A stretch of DNA of 64,000 bases from Boletus sp. NGJ (GCA_019096195.1 JAGTXK010000072.1:275228-339227); one strand, 5' to 3'. Shown: positions 47,845 through 59,381, numbered from the stretch's first letter. Notes: generated from the sequence alone by a model not told the origin. Translations and numbers: made by a program.

Positions 47845-49053
47845 TTGCGATCTCTCCTGGAGTCCCCTACTCCAGGAGTGCGCATCGTCGAGCTACCTAC
47901 TGACGATAACTCCACCACCTCCCCACTCTCAAGCTGGCACTCAAATCAAAGAGTGCAGGCTGCCCTCTTCCCAAACAATGACATCCTGGGCTTCCCCGGA
48001 GATGACCTGTCAGATGATGATCCCAACTTCCCCAATGATGATGTTCCCTCTGACTCTGACAGCGAGCACATCCCGCAAGACACTCTTACACTGCTCACCA
48101 ATGCCATCAAAGGCCTCGCTCACTCCACATGTCATCCCTCCGACCACACCCCACGCACTAAGGTCCAGGAACCGGACCAGTTTGATGGGACTGAGCTCCG
48201 CAAACTCCGGGTCTTCCTGGTTTAGTGTGAACTCAACTTCCAAGACCGCCCAAAGGCTTTCAGGGTGGACCGCACCAAAGTCACCTTTGCGTAGTCCTAC
48301 CTAAAGGGCATGGCTCTGGAGTGGTTTGAATCAGACCTCCTCCAGATGGAAGATCCCACTTTCTGTCCACTCTGGATGGACAATTTTAAAGAGTTTGTTC
48401 TAGAACTCCAGACCAACTTCGGTCCGCACGACCCTGTCAGAGATGCAGAGCACCAGCTTGACCACTTGTCGATGAAGGATACTCAACACATCAACAAGTA
48501 TGTGGTTAAGTTCAACTGGATCACTTCGCAAGTCCACGGTTACGGAGAAGGTGCCCTCTGACACCACTTCTACAACAGTCTGCCAGACCACATCAAGGAT
48601 GAGATATTGCAGGTTGGGAAACCCCCAACACTCTCCGAACTCTGAAGCCTCGCACATGCTATTGACGTGTGCTATTGGAAGTGCAAGTTGGAAGTCAGCA
48701 GGCAGACTAAAGTGTCAACCCCATCCTCCGCTCCGAAACCATCCACCCCTGCCACATCATCCTCTCTGTGCCCCTCCAGTAGCACCAAGGACTCCAAGAA
48801 GTCCAAAGGCAAAGGAGCTACCACCTCCACCCATCCAAAGCCGGACTTGTCACCCAAATTAGGGAAAGACGGCAAGCTCACCACAGATGAGAGAAAGCAC
48901 AGGTTTGACAACAAGCTCTGCATGTTCTGTGGCCAAGCCAGTCACATGGCAAAGGACTGTCTGAAGTCGACCTCCAGCACATCCAAGGGTCATGCTGTGA
49001 CCACAACTCCGGAAACCAAACCAGAGGTCTCCACCTTGGAGGCAAAAAAATAA
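47845..49053 (+). pseudogene. gag of the chromovirus, four nonsense codons
   Basis: One reading frame runs from about 47,845 to TAA at 49,053 if internal stops are read through. It shows QEPDQFDGTELRKLR-like capsid sequence, YLKGMALEWFE and a nucleocapsid zinc knuckle CMFCGQASHMAKDC near 48,919. Premature stops are at 48,223 (TAG), 48,292 (TAG), 48,559 (TGA) and 48,643 (TGA). By context each replaces glutamine or arginine and is explained by one C-to-T change. The start codon is uncertain. Gag would form the virus-like particle that packages the element RNA. Confidence 0.85.
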
Positions 49054-49651
49054 TCTGCAACCTCCATAACTCCGCACAGACTGGAGGTTGTGTTGAATCC
49101 ACATGTGCAGCTAAGGAGATTTGCCTCAATGTGTCCGCTCTTTCCGACCCCAAATCCATCATGCCCTCTGTCTCCTTAGTCTTCTACCCCATTTTGCCCT
49201 TCTCTGTGCTTGTAGATTCAGGCTCCTCCGATTGTTTCATAGATACTTCTTTCATAAATAAAAATGAACTTTCAACCTACCCCGTTCCTCTGCTCCAACT
49301 CCGTCTCTTCAATGGAACTACCAATAGCACGATCACCCGAGCCATCAACCTCTCAGTCTGCTTTGCAACTGGTGACATTACCCCGACGACTTTCTACATC
49401 ACTCTGCTGGATTCCGCCTGCTCCATTGTCCTAGGACACAACTGGCTCACCTGCCACAATCTATTGATTGATTGGGTCATGAGCAGTATCACATTCCGTT
49501 CATCCAAGCAGCATTTGCCAGCAACCCTGAGCTCCCCTCTGCAGCCTCTGGAATCCCTTCCTCCAGCTGACACCCCACCTGATTCACCACATTTCTCTGA
49601 CCGCAAAGCTCCACCCATAGCACTTGTTAGTGCACCAGCATTCACACTAGC

Positions 49652-50670
49652 TGTTATGTCAGGTAACAATGTGACATGTTCCTGTATAACCTCTGTTGGA
49701 TTATAGGACTAGCAGGACTTGAGGAGAAAATACCTCCAGAGGCCCAAGATTTCCTCTGACTGGGGACCAACTGCTAGCTTTACATAGAGTCCTCTTGTTA
49801 CCTCTATGACCAATGGCGGAGTCTTGGATTTACCACGGTGGCGCAATCCTCTGAGAAGAAAGAGCAGACCGGAATATGGAGGCCAGAGATTAGTGCCTTT
49901 CCCAGACTAACTCTACTGGGCTTACATGGCCTAGTGCCGGTGGTGGAGTCCCGGGCTTATACGAATGCTGGTGGTGGAGTCCCAGGCTTGCTGGGTCAGT
50001 GGCGGAGTCCTGACTGACGACGACCAACTTCTGTTGGTCGTTGGAGTTGCCGAAGCTTTAGAAGCCTGTAATAGCAACGACGGTGCACAAGTGCGAAGTG
50101 ATGAGAAGGATGATCACAAGCGCGAGGGCGATCACCTCCAGAGCATGGAGAAGGCTTCTGAGGTGAAGTGGAACCTTAGTGGGAGAAGCTTGGTAGATTA
50201 CACGGGAAGGAGTGTAGATCTAGGTTAGAGTTACATGAAGGGCCTGCGTCCCTATTTATAGGCCTTGCCCATCTAGGGCAGGCTTCATAACGAATATAGT
50301 AATCGTTAGTTGCAGATGAAAGATTACTATAAATGGATCAAGGCATGAGTCTGAATGGGGAAAGTAGGAATACTAGGCTGTGTACGAGAGAGCACAGCCA
50401 AGGAGGCAATGTCTGTGATCAGATCAGGAAGGAAGAAGCATACATCAAATGAAATAAGGGAGGCAGTGTCCATACCAAATGGGTAGCTTCCTAAAAAGGG
50501 AGTTATGAATAACTTCCTAGAAAGGAGGTTCCAGATGAGGCAATGCCTGAGTTGGCGTCACGGGGGAATCTCAGGGGAATCCCTGGTCCGAGTTGAAGAG
50601 TAGGTCATCCCATAGTCCTACAGGAGGTGAAGGAAGGGGAAAAGATGTACCCCCTTCGGTAACCATAACA
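49652..50670 (+). mobile_element. Solo LTR of a second retrotransposon family, copy 1
   Basis: About 1,019 bp beginning TGTTATGTC and ending ACCATAACA, flanked by CTAGC on both sides (49,647-49,651 and 50,671-50,675). It shares its whole length with 51,517-52,549. It contains short imperfect GTGGNGGAGTCCNGGGCTT-like repeats near 49,925-50,015 and a TATTTATAGGCC promoter-like stretch near 50,252. No internal genes are present, so it is a recombined solo LTR. It interrupts the chromovirus protease. Confidence 0.85.
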
Positions 50671-51516
50671 CTAGCCTGTCGCCTTGAGGGCTCTGTTCAA
50701 TTCAGCTTGTAACTCTGTCCCCAGGAGAGTGATCTCTGCTCCACTTCCATCACTCCCCCAGAACCAGTCAACCTTTCTGGTGTTCCTCCGGAATACCACA
50801 ATTTCCCTGATGTCTTTAGCAAGAGCAAAGCCTTCCAGCTTGCTCTGCACCAGGAACATGATCTGAAGATCGACCTGGAGGATGGAGCCTCTCCTCCCTT
50901 GGGAACTATCTACTCCCTTTCCACCTCCGAACTTGGCTCTCTTCATGCTTTCCTCGATGAGCACCTAGCCATGGGCTTCATCAGACCCTCTCCCTCTGCC
51001 CATGCCGCCCCAGTCCTCTTTGTCCACAAGAAAAACGGTTCACTCTGCCTTTACGTCGACTTCTGAGGGCTCAATAAGATCACAAAGAAAGACCGCTACC
51101 CACTCCCCTGTTTCTCTGACCTCCTAGATGCTCCGAGCCACGCAAAGATTTACACCAAGATCAATCTCTGGCATGCCTACCATTTGGTTTGCATTGCCGA
51201 TGGAGATGAATGGAAAACGTCTTTCTGAATGCGCTATGGCTCTTACGAGTGGCTGGTAAGGCCGAAAGGCATTACCAATGCCCCTGCGGCTTTCCAACAG
51301 TTTGTCAACACCGTTTTCACAGATCTTCTGAATGTTAGTGTGATCGTCTACCTGGACGACATCCTGATCTTCTCCACAGATAAAACTGCTCACAGAGAAT
51401 ATGTCCAGGAAGTCCTCTGACAACTCCGCAAACATGGCCTATATGCAAAACCCAAGAAATGTGAATGGTCCACCAACACTACGGAGTACCTTGGCTACAT
51501 CATCATGCCCTCCAGC

Positions 51517-52549
51517 TGTTACGCCTGGTAACAATGGTGACACGTTCCCGTATAATCCCCCTGTTGGATTATAGGACTAGCAGGACTTGAGGAAGATTAC
51601 TTAACCTCCAGAGGCCCAAATACCCTCTGACTGGGGACCAACTGCTAGCTTTACGTAGAGTCCTCTCGTTACCTCTACGACCGATGGCGGAGTCTCGGAT
51701 TTACCACGGAATCCCAATCCTTACACTAAGGAGGGGGCAGACCGGTGCGCAGGCCTAGGAGCAGTAGCCTTCCGTCTGCTGATTCCTAGGGCTTACTGGG
51801 CCTAATATCGAATGGCGGAGTCTTCGATGCCGGTGGCGAAGTCCCGGGCTTTACGAGTGCCGGTGGCGGAGTCCCGGTCTTGCTGGGTCAGTGGCGGAGT
51901 CCTGACCGACGACGACCAACCTCTGTTGGTCGTTGGAGTTGCCGAAGCTTTAGAAGCCAGTAACGGCAACAATGGCGCACAAGTGCGAAGTGATGAGGAA
52001 GATGATCATGAGCACGAAGGCGAGCACCTCCAGATCGCGGGAGAAGGCTTCTGAGGTGAAGTGGAACCTTTAGCGGGAGAAGCTGTAGATTACATGGGAA
52101 GGAGTGTAGATCTAGGTTAGAGTTACATGAAGGGCCCGCATCCCTATTTATAGGCCTTGCCCATCTAGGGCAGGCTTCGTGACGAATATAGTAATGTTTA
52201 GTCGTAGACGAAAGATTACTATAAACGGATCAGGCATGAGTCCAATGGGGAAAGTAGGAGTACTGGGCTATGTGCGAGAGAGCATAGCCAAGGAGGCAAT
52301 GTCTATGATCGGATCAAGAAGGGAGAAGGTATGTATCAAATGAAATAGGAAGGCGATGTCCATACCAAACGGGTAGGTTCCTAAAGAGGAAGTTACGAAT
52401 AACTTCCTAGAAAGGTAGTTCCGGATGGGGCAATGCCTGGGTTGGTGTTGCGGGGGAATCCCTGGTCAGAGTCGAAGAAGAGGTCGTCCCATAGTCCTAC
52501 GGGGGGAGAAGGAAGGGGAAAAGATGTACCCCCTTCGGTAACCGTAACA
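51517..52549 (+). mobile_element. Solo LTR of the second retrotransposon family, copy 2
   Basis: About 1,033 bp beginning TGTTACGCC and ending ACCGTAACA, flanked by CCAGC (51,512-51,516 and 52,550-52,554). Same family as 49,652-50,670; the ends form a short inverted repeat TGTTACG/CGTAACA. It interrupts the chromovirus between reverse transcriptase and RNase H. Where the two copies differ, CpG in this copy is often TpG or CpA in the other. Confidence 0.85.
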
Positions 52550-54868
52550 CCAGCCTTATAATGTCTTTGGACAAAGTCAAAACCGTGCAGGACTGGCCAG
52601 AACCTCGTAAAGTCAAGGACATCCAATCCTTCCTCAGATTTGCCAACTTCTACTGGCGTTTCATTGCCAATTACTCCGACATTGTCACTCCACTAACCCT
52701 GTTGACCTGCAAGGGTATTCCTTGGGTCTTCGGAGATGACTGCCGATCCGCCTTCCTTTTGCTAAAGGAAGCCTTCACCACCACTCCCATCCTCACCCAT
52801 TGGGCTTCCAATGCTCCGATGATCATAGAAACCGACGCCTCCAACTATGCCATCACTAGGATTCTTTCCATCTGTTGTCCGGATGAAGAACTCCGGCCCG
52901 TCGCCTTCTTTTCATGGATGCTCACCACTACAGAGCTCAACTATGACACTCATGATAAGGAGCTCCTCACCATCCACGAGTCTTTCAGGGCTTGGCAGCA
53001 CTATCTCAAAGGCTCCGGCACCCTGATTGACATTGTCACTGACCACAAGAACCTGGAATACTTCGCCACCTTGAAACTCCTGACCCACCGGCAAGCCCAG
53101 TGGTTGGAGTTCCTCTCCCAATTCCACATGATCGTCCACTTTCGCCCTGGACAACTTGGCATGAAACCTGATGCCCTTACTAGATGCTGGGATGTCTATT
53201 CCAAAGAGGGGGATAAGGACTATGCTCACATCAATCTGCATAATTTCCGCCCCATTTTTACATAGGAACAGCTCGCTTCTTCCCTCCGCACTACTTATCT
53301 TGCAGCTCTGGTACTCCAGGCTAGCACCCTGTTTGATATAGAGCAACTCCACAGTGACATCCTATCCGCACTCCCTTCCAACCCACTCGCCGAACTACAT
53401 ATGTCCTTTTCCGATCTGGACTCACACTGGTCAGTTGACAAAGATGGCTTCCTCTGTCTCAACAAGTGCATCTATGTCCCTGATGCCAATGACCTCCGAC
53501 TCCGAGTCTTCTGGTACAAACACAACCATCTCCTCTCTGGACTTTTCGGCCAAAATTGGACATTGGAACTTGTATGCTGTGAATACACCTGGCCAAGGAT
53601 AAGAATGTTCTGTTCATAAAAGAATATGTCTCCTCCTGCACCACTTACACCTGTGCAAAGATTCCAAGACACCAACCCTATGGGTTGTTGAAACAACTCC
53701 CCATTCCAGAGAAGCCATGGAATTCCATCTCTATGGATTTTATCAAGCAACTTCTCTTGTCCTCTGGATTTACTGCTATCCTTGTTGTTATGGACTGATT
53801 ATCCAAACAGTGCATTTTCATCCTGATGTATGATATGGTAACATCCCTGGACTTGGCAAAACTATTCCTACTCCATGTCTTTTCTAAGCACGGAGTTCCC
53901 TCTCACATCACCTCTGATTGAGGTTCAGAATTCATCTCTCATTTCTTCTGCTCGCTTGGGAGAGCTCTCAACATCTGCCTCCACTTCACCTCTGGTTACC
54001 ACCCTGAAGGAGATGGTCAGACAGAATGGATGAACCAGACGCTTGAACAGTACCTCCGCATGTATTGCAACTACCAGCAAGACAACTGGTCTGAACTCCT
54101 TCTGTTAGCGGAGTTCACATACAACAACGCTTCAAGTGCTACTACCAGTGTCTCCCCGTTCTTTGCCAATAAAGGCTACCATCCCAACATTACTGTACAT
54201 CCCAAGCACAACCTCACCTCCGCTAAAGCCCACAAATATTTTGTAGACCTCGATTCCCTTCGTGACTACCTCCATGAAGAAATGGCTGCTACCCAAAAGT
54301 GTTACCAAGGACCCACAGATACTAGGCGATCTCCGGCACCAGACTTCAAAGTCGGTGATCTGGTCTTCGTGAAAGCCAAGTACTTCTGCTCCACTAGGCC
54401 TTTGAAGAAACTCTCCAAGAAGAACCTAGGGCCCTATCCAATCATCATGCAGGCAGGCTCTCACTCCTTCACACTCCGACTTCCTGAGTTAATGAAGTCC
54501 GTTCATCTGGTCTTTCATGTCTCACAATTAGAACCCTCCATACCCAACACCATACCTAACCAGGTACAATCTCTGCCACCTCCAGTTGAAGTAGACAGAG
54601 AACCAGAGTACGAAGTTTCAGAGATCCTCGACTCGAAGATAGACCAACATTGCCAGAACTGCAAACTCCTATACCTTGTCTGTTGGTCAGGATATGAAGG
54701 AACAGATGAAGAAACCTTATGGCTTCTAGCCACTGAACTCGATCATGCTTCTGAACTTGTCCGCGACTACTACACTTGCTACCTGGACAAACCTGGACCT
54801 CACTCCACATGACTGGACACAAACTCCATTGGATGAAGAAAAAGGACAAGTAAATCTAAAAACTACTA

Positions 54869-55764
54869 CTAGACTTCTTCCTCTACTCCCTCCTCTTCGC
54901 TCTCCTCCCCATTCTCCTCGATTACCTCCACAGCCAATCTGGCCAACTCCGCTTCTGCTTCCAACTCCTCCCCATCCTCTATCTCCTCCGACTCCTCACT
55001 CCCGTACACCTCCTCCACCTTTAGATCCACCAGGCGCCCAAGCAGCACGTTCTGCCACTCCAGACACCTGTTTTGGGTCTTGAGAGCCTCTTGGATCTCC
55101 TGAAGGATCTCTGAAAGCCCCTCTATCCCCCCAGACCCCAACTCCCCTCCATTGGAGCCGCTAGGCCCCACCTCACCGGTCTCCACCCTCTGCTTCTTTT
55201 TCCGCTTCTCTGGCTGCTCCTTGCTGGGCCACTCGCACTTTGCTTTTGCGTTGCGACACTCGACGCACGACTTAGACTTCCCAGGGCTGAGCACGTACTT
55301 GAGGCCCTGGTTGTCACAGTGGATGCACAACTGCTCTGCTGCCTCCCTCTTCTTCTCCTGTTTGACGCTTTGATGTGCCCTAACCTCCTCCACCTGTGAA
55401 GTCTGGTTAGTTTTGTCAAACTCCGGTTAAAATGACTCACCCTGCATACGGCCTCCTCCTCAGCCTCACGGCACACCTTCTCTTCCTTCTTGTGCACCTT
55501 CTGCTCAGCCTCCTCATGTGCCCTCCTCTCCACCTCCTCTTTCCAGGCCCACACTTGTCTCTGCCATTTGGCATACTTGGCTGCGCTGACCTCCTCGTCA
55601 TCATCCTCGTTCTCTGTGATATGCTCGTCAGACCACTTTTTGATGTTGTCAAGGTTGGATATGGTAGGGAATAAGGGTAATGCAGAATTGACTGGGGCAC
55701 ACCCTTGCCCTTTATATCCTTTTTTTGGACTCCAATTTTTTCCTCCACTCTGATTTTCCCCCAC
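54869..55764 (-). CDS. Antisense passenger gene inside the retroelement, Zn2Cys6-like with acidic coiled coil
   Basis: Exons 55764-55441 and 55393-54869 join across a 47-nt GT-AG intron in phase 0 to 849 nt, 282 residues, with no internal stop. Exon 1 is charged and helical (KKWSDEHITENEDDDEEV, KYAKWQRQVWAWKEEVE, then Glu/Arg/Ala-rich coiled coil). Exon 2 has CIHC and then CVECRNAKAKC, spacing like a Zn2Cys6 cluster in which the third cysteine position is tyrosine (LKYVLS). A lysine-rich patch, an amphipathic helix (LSEILQEIQEALKTQNRCLE) and an acidic tail follow. It lies between integrase and the 3' LTR on the strand opposite to gag-pol. Such proteins would be expected to bind DNA; the role is unknown. 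The Cys-to-Tyr change fits a single G-to-A transition. Confidence 0.65.
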
Positions 55765-55818
55765 TCCACATTGTCTCTTGCCTAGGCCTCCAGGAGTTCA
55801 GGCCTAAGAGGGGGATAC

Positions 55819-56405
55819 TGTCATATCCCATGCAACTCAACAAGTCCAACTCTGGACCTCCGTCCATAACTCTGGCATGGTCCCCCTCAGAGTATGCTCT
55901 CATACCCTCAGACTTGTAACTCACCCCACATAGTATTCCTACTTCCTCATTTGTACATAAAGCTATGTCCTACTCATCTGTCTTAGTCCCGCTTCATAGC
56001 TGTCTCTGATCCAGTGTCTGTCTCGCTTAGGAGCACTGCTCCGGTGAGGTCCCATCTCCATTCCTAATTACTCAGCTACTACTTACTCATTACACCTTAC
56101 AAACTCCGTTAGCAATCTTGTTTCTGATCATATATAAACCTTCACTACTACTCTTGTAAAGTTAGTTTGAATATCAACTCTGAATACCACTTCTGTCTTC
56201 TGTCCAAGTCTCGATGACTCACTCTGATCCTCTGCTCGACTTGACGTTCAACCACGTCGAGTCTAAACCTCTGAACTTACTATGTCCTCGAAATCCGGAA
56301 CATCAGACTCGAGCAAGGGTGCACCACATAAGGTGAAGCCAAGTCCCGACACCCTCAAGTAACTCCGGTCCTTCAGAGTTGCATCAGAGTTATCCATTCT
56401 TAACA
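55819..56405 (+). repeat. 3' LTR of the chromovirus (587 bp)
   Basis: Begins TGTCATATCCC and ends TTCTTAACA, followed by the CACAC target duplication. Partner of the LTR at 47,050-47,637. Confidence 0.9.
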
Positions 56406-56410
56406 CACAC

Positions 56411-57606
56411 TCAGTGTTAAAAAAGCGGACATTGTTTGCCAATGTTTGTGCCACCATTCTTATATAAACAAGCCAGACTTCAAAAACTTTCCCATACCCT
56501 CTTGTTTCTTAATTTTATCCTTCTCTATTCATTACATGAAGTCAACACTTCACTTTGTAAATCATTAGGATTAGGATTAGGATTAGGATTGGGATTGGGA
56601 CTGGGATTAGAATTAGAATTAGAATTAGAATTAATAGAATTAATATTTGATTGAATTTGAAATTAGAACTGGCTTGAAATTGGATTAGGATTAGGATTAC
56701 TAAGCCACCATGGAAGCACTATGTATACTATGGCATCACTATGACCACTATGGAAGTACTATGAGAATACTATGAGATACTATGAGATACTATGAGAATA
56801 CTATGACCACTATGAAAGTACTATGAGAATACTATAAGACACTATGAGAATACTATGACAGATTATGGCCATACTATGAACAGAGTATGAGACACTGTCA
56901 TAGTACTATCAAACCACTATCCAGTTGGGCCCTCACTATGAGCACTATGTTACTGTCCAGTACTGTCCAGCACTGGACAGTTAGACCTGTTTTTACTGAT
57001 GCATCCCCATGCTATGATTCTGTGTACAATGGTGCTATGTTTGTGCACACAGGCATGGCACCAGTTGAGCCATTCACTTCAAATGCACTCAATGACACTC
57101 AATCCCAACACCAATCCCAACACCAATGCCAGCACCACCAGCACCAAATTCCACCCCAGCACTGGATGTAGCCTCATCAGATGCTTTCCCCTCTAAATCC
57201 CATGGAACCATATGTAAGTGCTTGTTCTGCACCTTTCAATTCAATTGGCACTCAATATTATTTAGTTTCATACCCCACAGGAGAGGAACTTGGTGGGGCA
57301 TTCATCTAATGATCACTACCCTAGATATGTACCAATGACAATGATGATTCTGTCTGTTTACCTCTAAAGATTTGCCATTGTTGTGATAGATCCTTGAGTG
57401 TCATCATGGCTATCCTGTTGACTTCTATGCAGGCAAAAGCAATGGAAACTTTATCTAACAATAGGTTTCCCCAGACGCTTGCTTTGCCTTCTGTGGTTAG
57501 AACACTATAAGCTAGGGGAAAATTTACCTCCTAGATGAAACAATCTCTAGGTTTGCTAGGTTGAGTCAGTTGAGTACTTAGTGTAGCTAAGTGCATGGGC
57601 TGTTTG
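56411..57606. repeat. Right arm of GGATTA / CTATGA simple repeats and unassigned sequence
   Basis: 56,567-56,700 is made of GGATTA, GGATTG and GAATTA units. 56,715-56,960 is made of ACTATGAGAATACTATGA-like units. These are reverse complements of the TAATCC and CATAGT tracts left of the retroelement. From 57,000 to 57,606 there is no supported gene; a glutamine/histidine-coding repeat (CAATCCCAACAC) sits near 57,100. Confidence 0.6.
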
Positions 57607-58362
57607 TGTTAAGAACAGACAACTCCGATGCAACTCTGAAGGACCGGAGTTACTTGAGGGTGTCGGGACTTGGCTTCACCTTATGTGGTGCACCCTTGCT
57701 CGAGTCCAATGTTCCGGATTTCAAGGACGTAGTAAGATCAGAGGTTTAGACTCGACATGGTTGAACGTCAAGTCGAGCAGAGGATCAGAGTGAGTTGTTG
57801 AGACTTGGACAGAAGACAGGAGTGGTATTCAGAGTTGATATTCAAACTAACTTTACAAGAGTAGTAGTGAAGGTTTATATATGATCAGAAACAAGATTGC
57901 TAACGGAGTTTGTAAGGTGTAATGAGTAAGTAGTAGCTGAGTAATTAGGAATGGAGATGGGACCTTACCAGAGCAGTGCTCCTAAGCGAGACAGACACTG
58001 GATCAGAGACAGCTACGAAGCGGGACTAAGACAGATGAGTAGGACATAACTTTATGTATGAATGAGGAAGTAGGAATACTATGTGGGGTGAGTTACAAGT
58101 CTGAGGGCATGAGAGTGTACTCCAAGGGGGAACATGCTGGAGTTATGGACAGAGGTCTGGAGTTGGACTTGTCAAGTTGCATGGGATATGACAGTATCCC
58201 CCTCTTAGGCCTGAACCCCTGGAGGCCTAGGTGAGAGACAATGTGGAGTGGGGGAAAATCAGAGTGGAGGAAAAAATCAGAGTTTGAAAAAAGGATATAA
58301 AGGGCGAGGGTGTGCCCCAGCCAATTCCGCATTACCCTCATTCCCTTCCATGTCCAACCTCA
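57607..58362 (-). mobile_element. Inverted, truncated second copy of the chromovirus (LTR plus part of passenger gene)
   Basis: 57,607-58,193 is the chromovirus LTR in reverse orientation (begins TGTTAAGAAC, ends GGATATGACA). Directly after it, 58,194-58,362 matches the region left of the 3' LTR, including the first 35 or so codons of the antisense passenger gene, now on the plus strand (MGENQSGGKN at 58,248). Similarity stops abruptly at about 58,362. The rest of the element is missing. Confidence 0.85.
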
Positions 58363-58614
58363 GAGCCCATGTGGTCACATTCGCCCATAGCATACAGAGA
58401 GCCTGCTTGCAAAACACCCAACATGTACGGATGATACCGTGACAGGCCCAAGATATATGAGATGTGTAAAACATGGCCAGGCCTGTCTGATATGTATATA
58501 CATAGGATATGGAAGATCCTGAAAAGGGTAGAGAGATTAAGGGCCGATGGATATGAAACAACCTCCAGTGGGGTGAGTAAGATTGAGGTCAATGCATACG
58601 ATGGGACTGAGCAG

Positions 58615-59230
58615 GGTGAATGCAACTTACCTCGATGGATAGGGTGGGACTGAGCAGGGTGGGGGCGACCAAGTGCTGAAATATATGACCACACTGAGTA
58701 GTGTGAGTGTGACTGACCTCAATGCATATGGTCAAGACTGAATGGTGTGGAGGTGACCAATTGCTGATGTATATGACCACACCAAGCAGGGTGAGAATGG
58801 ATGACCTCGATGCATACAGCCAGACTGAGCAGGGTGAAGGTAACCGAGTACCGATGGATACGACCACACTGGGGAGGGTGATCTTGACCAACCTCAATGG
58901 ATACAATTAGACCAAGCAGGGTGGAGATGACCAATTGCCAATGTATACGACCACACCAAGCAGTGTGAGCATAACCAACCTTGATGGATATGGCCAGACT
59001 GAGCAGAGCAGAGGTAGCCAGGTGCCAGTGGATATGGCCACACTGGGGAGGTGAGTGTGACTGACCTCAATGGATACGACCAGACTGAGTAGGGTGGAGG
59101 TGACCAAGTACCCATGTATATGACCATACCGAGCAGGGTGAGCACGACTGACCTCGATGGATACTGCCAGACTGAGCAGGGTGAATGCAACCGACCTTGA
59201 TGCATACAATAGGACCGAGCAGAGTGTGGA
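58615..59230. repeat. Minisatellite, about 44-bp unit, roughly 14 copies
   Basis: A core close to GATGGATAYGRCCASACTGA followed by GCAGGGTG recurs at intervals of mostly 41-46 bp, with variable linkers such as GTGACTGACCTCAA and GGTGACCAA. Unit starts can be followed near 58,633, 58,719, 58,809, 58,853, 58,894, 58,940, 58,983, 59,029, 59,075, 59,113, 59,156 and 59,198. Confidence 0.8.
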
Positions 59231-59381
59231 TTATCAACTGCTGTATATCAGACTGAGGATCATGTGTTCGTGTATGGACTGACCAAGCTCAGTTTTGGCC
59301 TTGAACTGAATCCAAATATTTCCTTTTATATGACCATAATATCTGTATGCTATTGATATGGCATATATGTCTATTCTAATG

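Larger units (their letters stand above)
49131..54812 (+). pseudogene. pol of the chromovirus, split by two solo LTRs
   Basis: The protease (LVDSGSSDCFID, near 49,206) is cut at 49,651. Reverse transcriptase resumes after 50,675 with VNLSGVPPEY, GFIRPSPSAHAAPVLFV and the catalytic YLDDILIF near 51,351; it is cut again at 51,516. RNase H continues from 52,561 (QDWPEPRKVKDIQSFL, IETDASNYA). Integrase shows MDFIKQL, TSGYHPEGDGQTE and YNNASSATTSVSPF. A chromodomain (YEVSEILDSKI, YLVCWSGYEGTDEETLW) ends at 54,812. Stops at 51,064, 51,226, 51,418, 53,263, 53,796 and 53,919 are all CGA-to-TGA or CAG-to-TAG type; one frameshift lies near 53,600. The chromodomain normally steers integration toward heterochromatin. 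Confidence 0.9.
47050..56405 (+). mobile_element. Ty3/gypsy chromovirus LTR retrotransposon, decayed
   Basis: A 9,356-bp element bounded by two LTRs and flanked by the 5-bp direct repeat CACAC (47,045-47,049 and 56,406-56,410). The internal order is gag with a CCHC knuckle, aspartic protease, reverse transcriptase, RNase H, integrase and a C-terminal chromodomain, the Ty3/gypsy chromovirus order. A purine-rich tract (AAGAGGGGGATAC) lies directly before the 3' LTR. Two solo LTRs of a different family interrupt the coding region, and a spliced antisense gene lies between integrase and the 3' LTR. Many stop codons show it is inactive. Confidence 0.92.

Noticed and set aside
49652-52549. The two 1.03-kb repeats as the 5' and 3' LTR of one inserted retrotransposon
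   Set aside because: The DNA between them (50,676-51,511) is reverse transcriptase of the host chromovirus in frame with its flanks, and each repeat has its own target duplication.
53354-53602. Separate small gene in the chromovirus pol region
   Set aside because: It is an out-of-frame reading of the RNase H to integrase linker near a frameshift.
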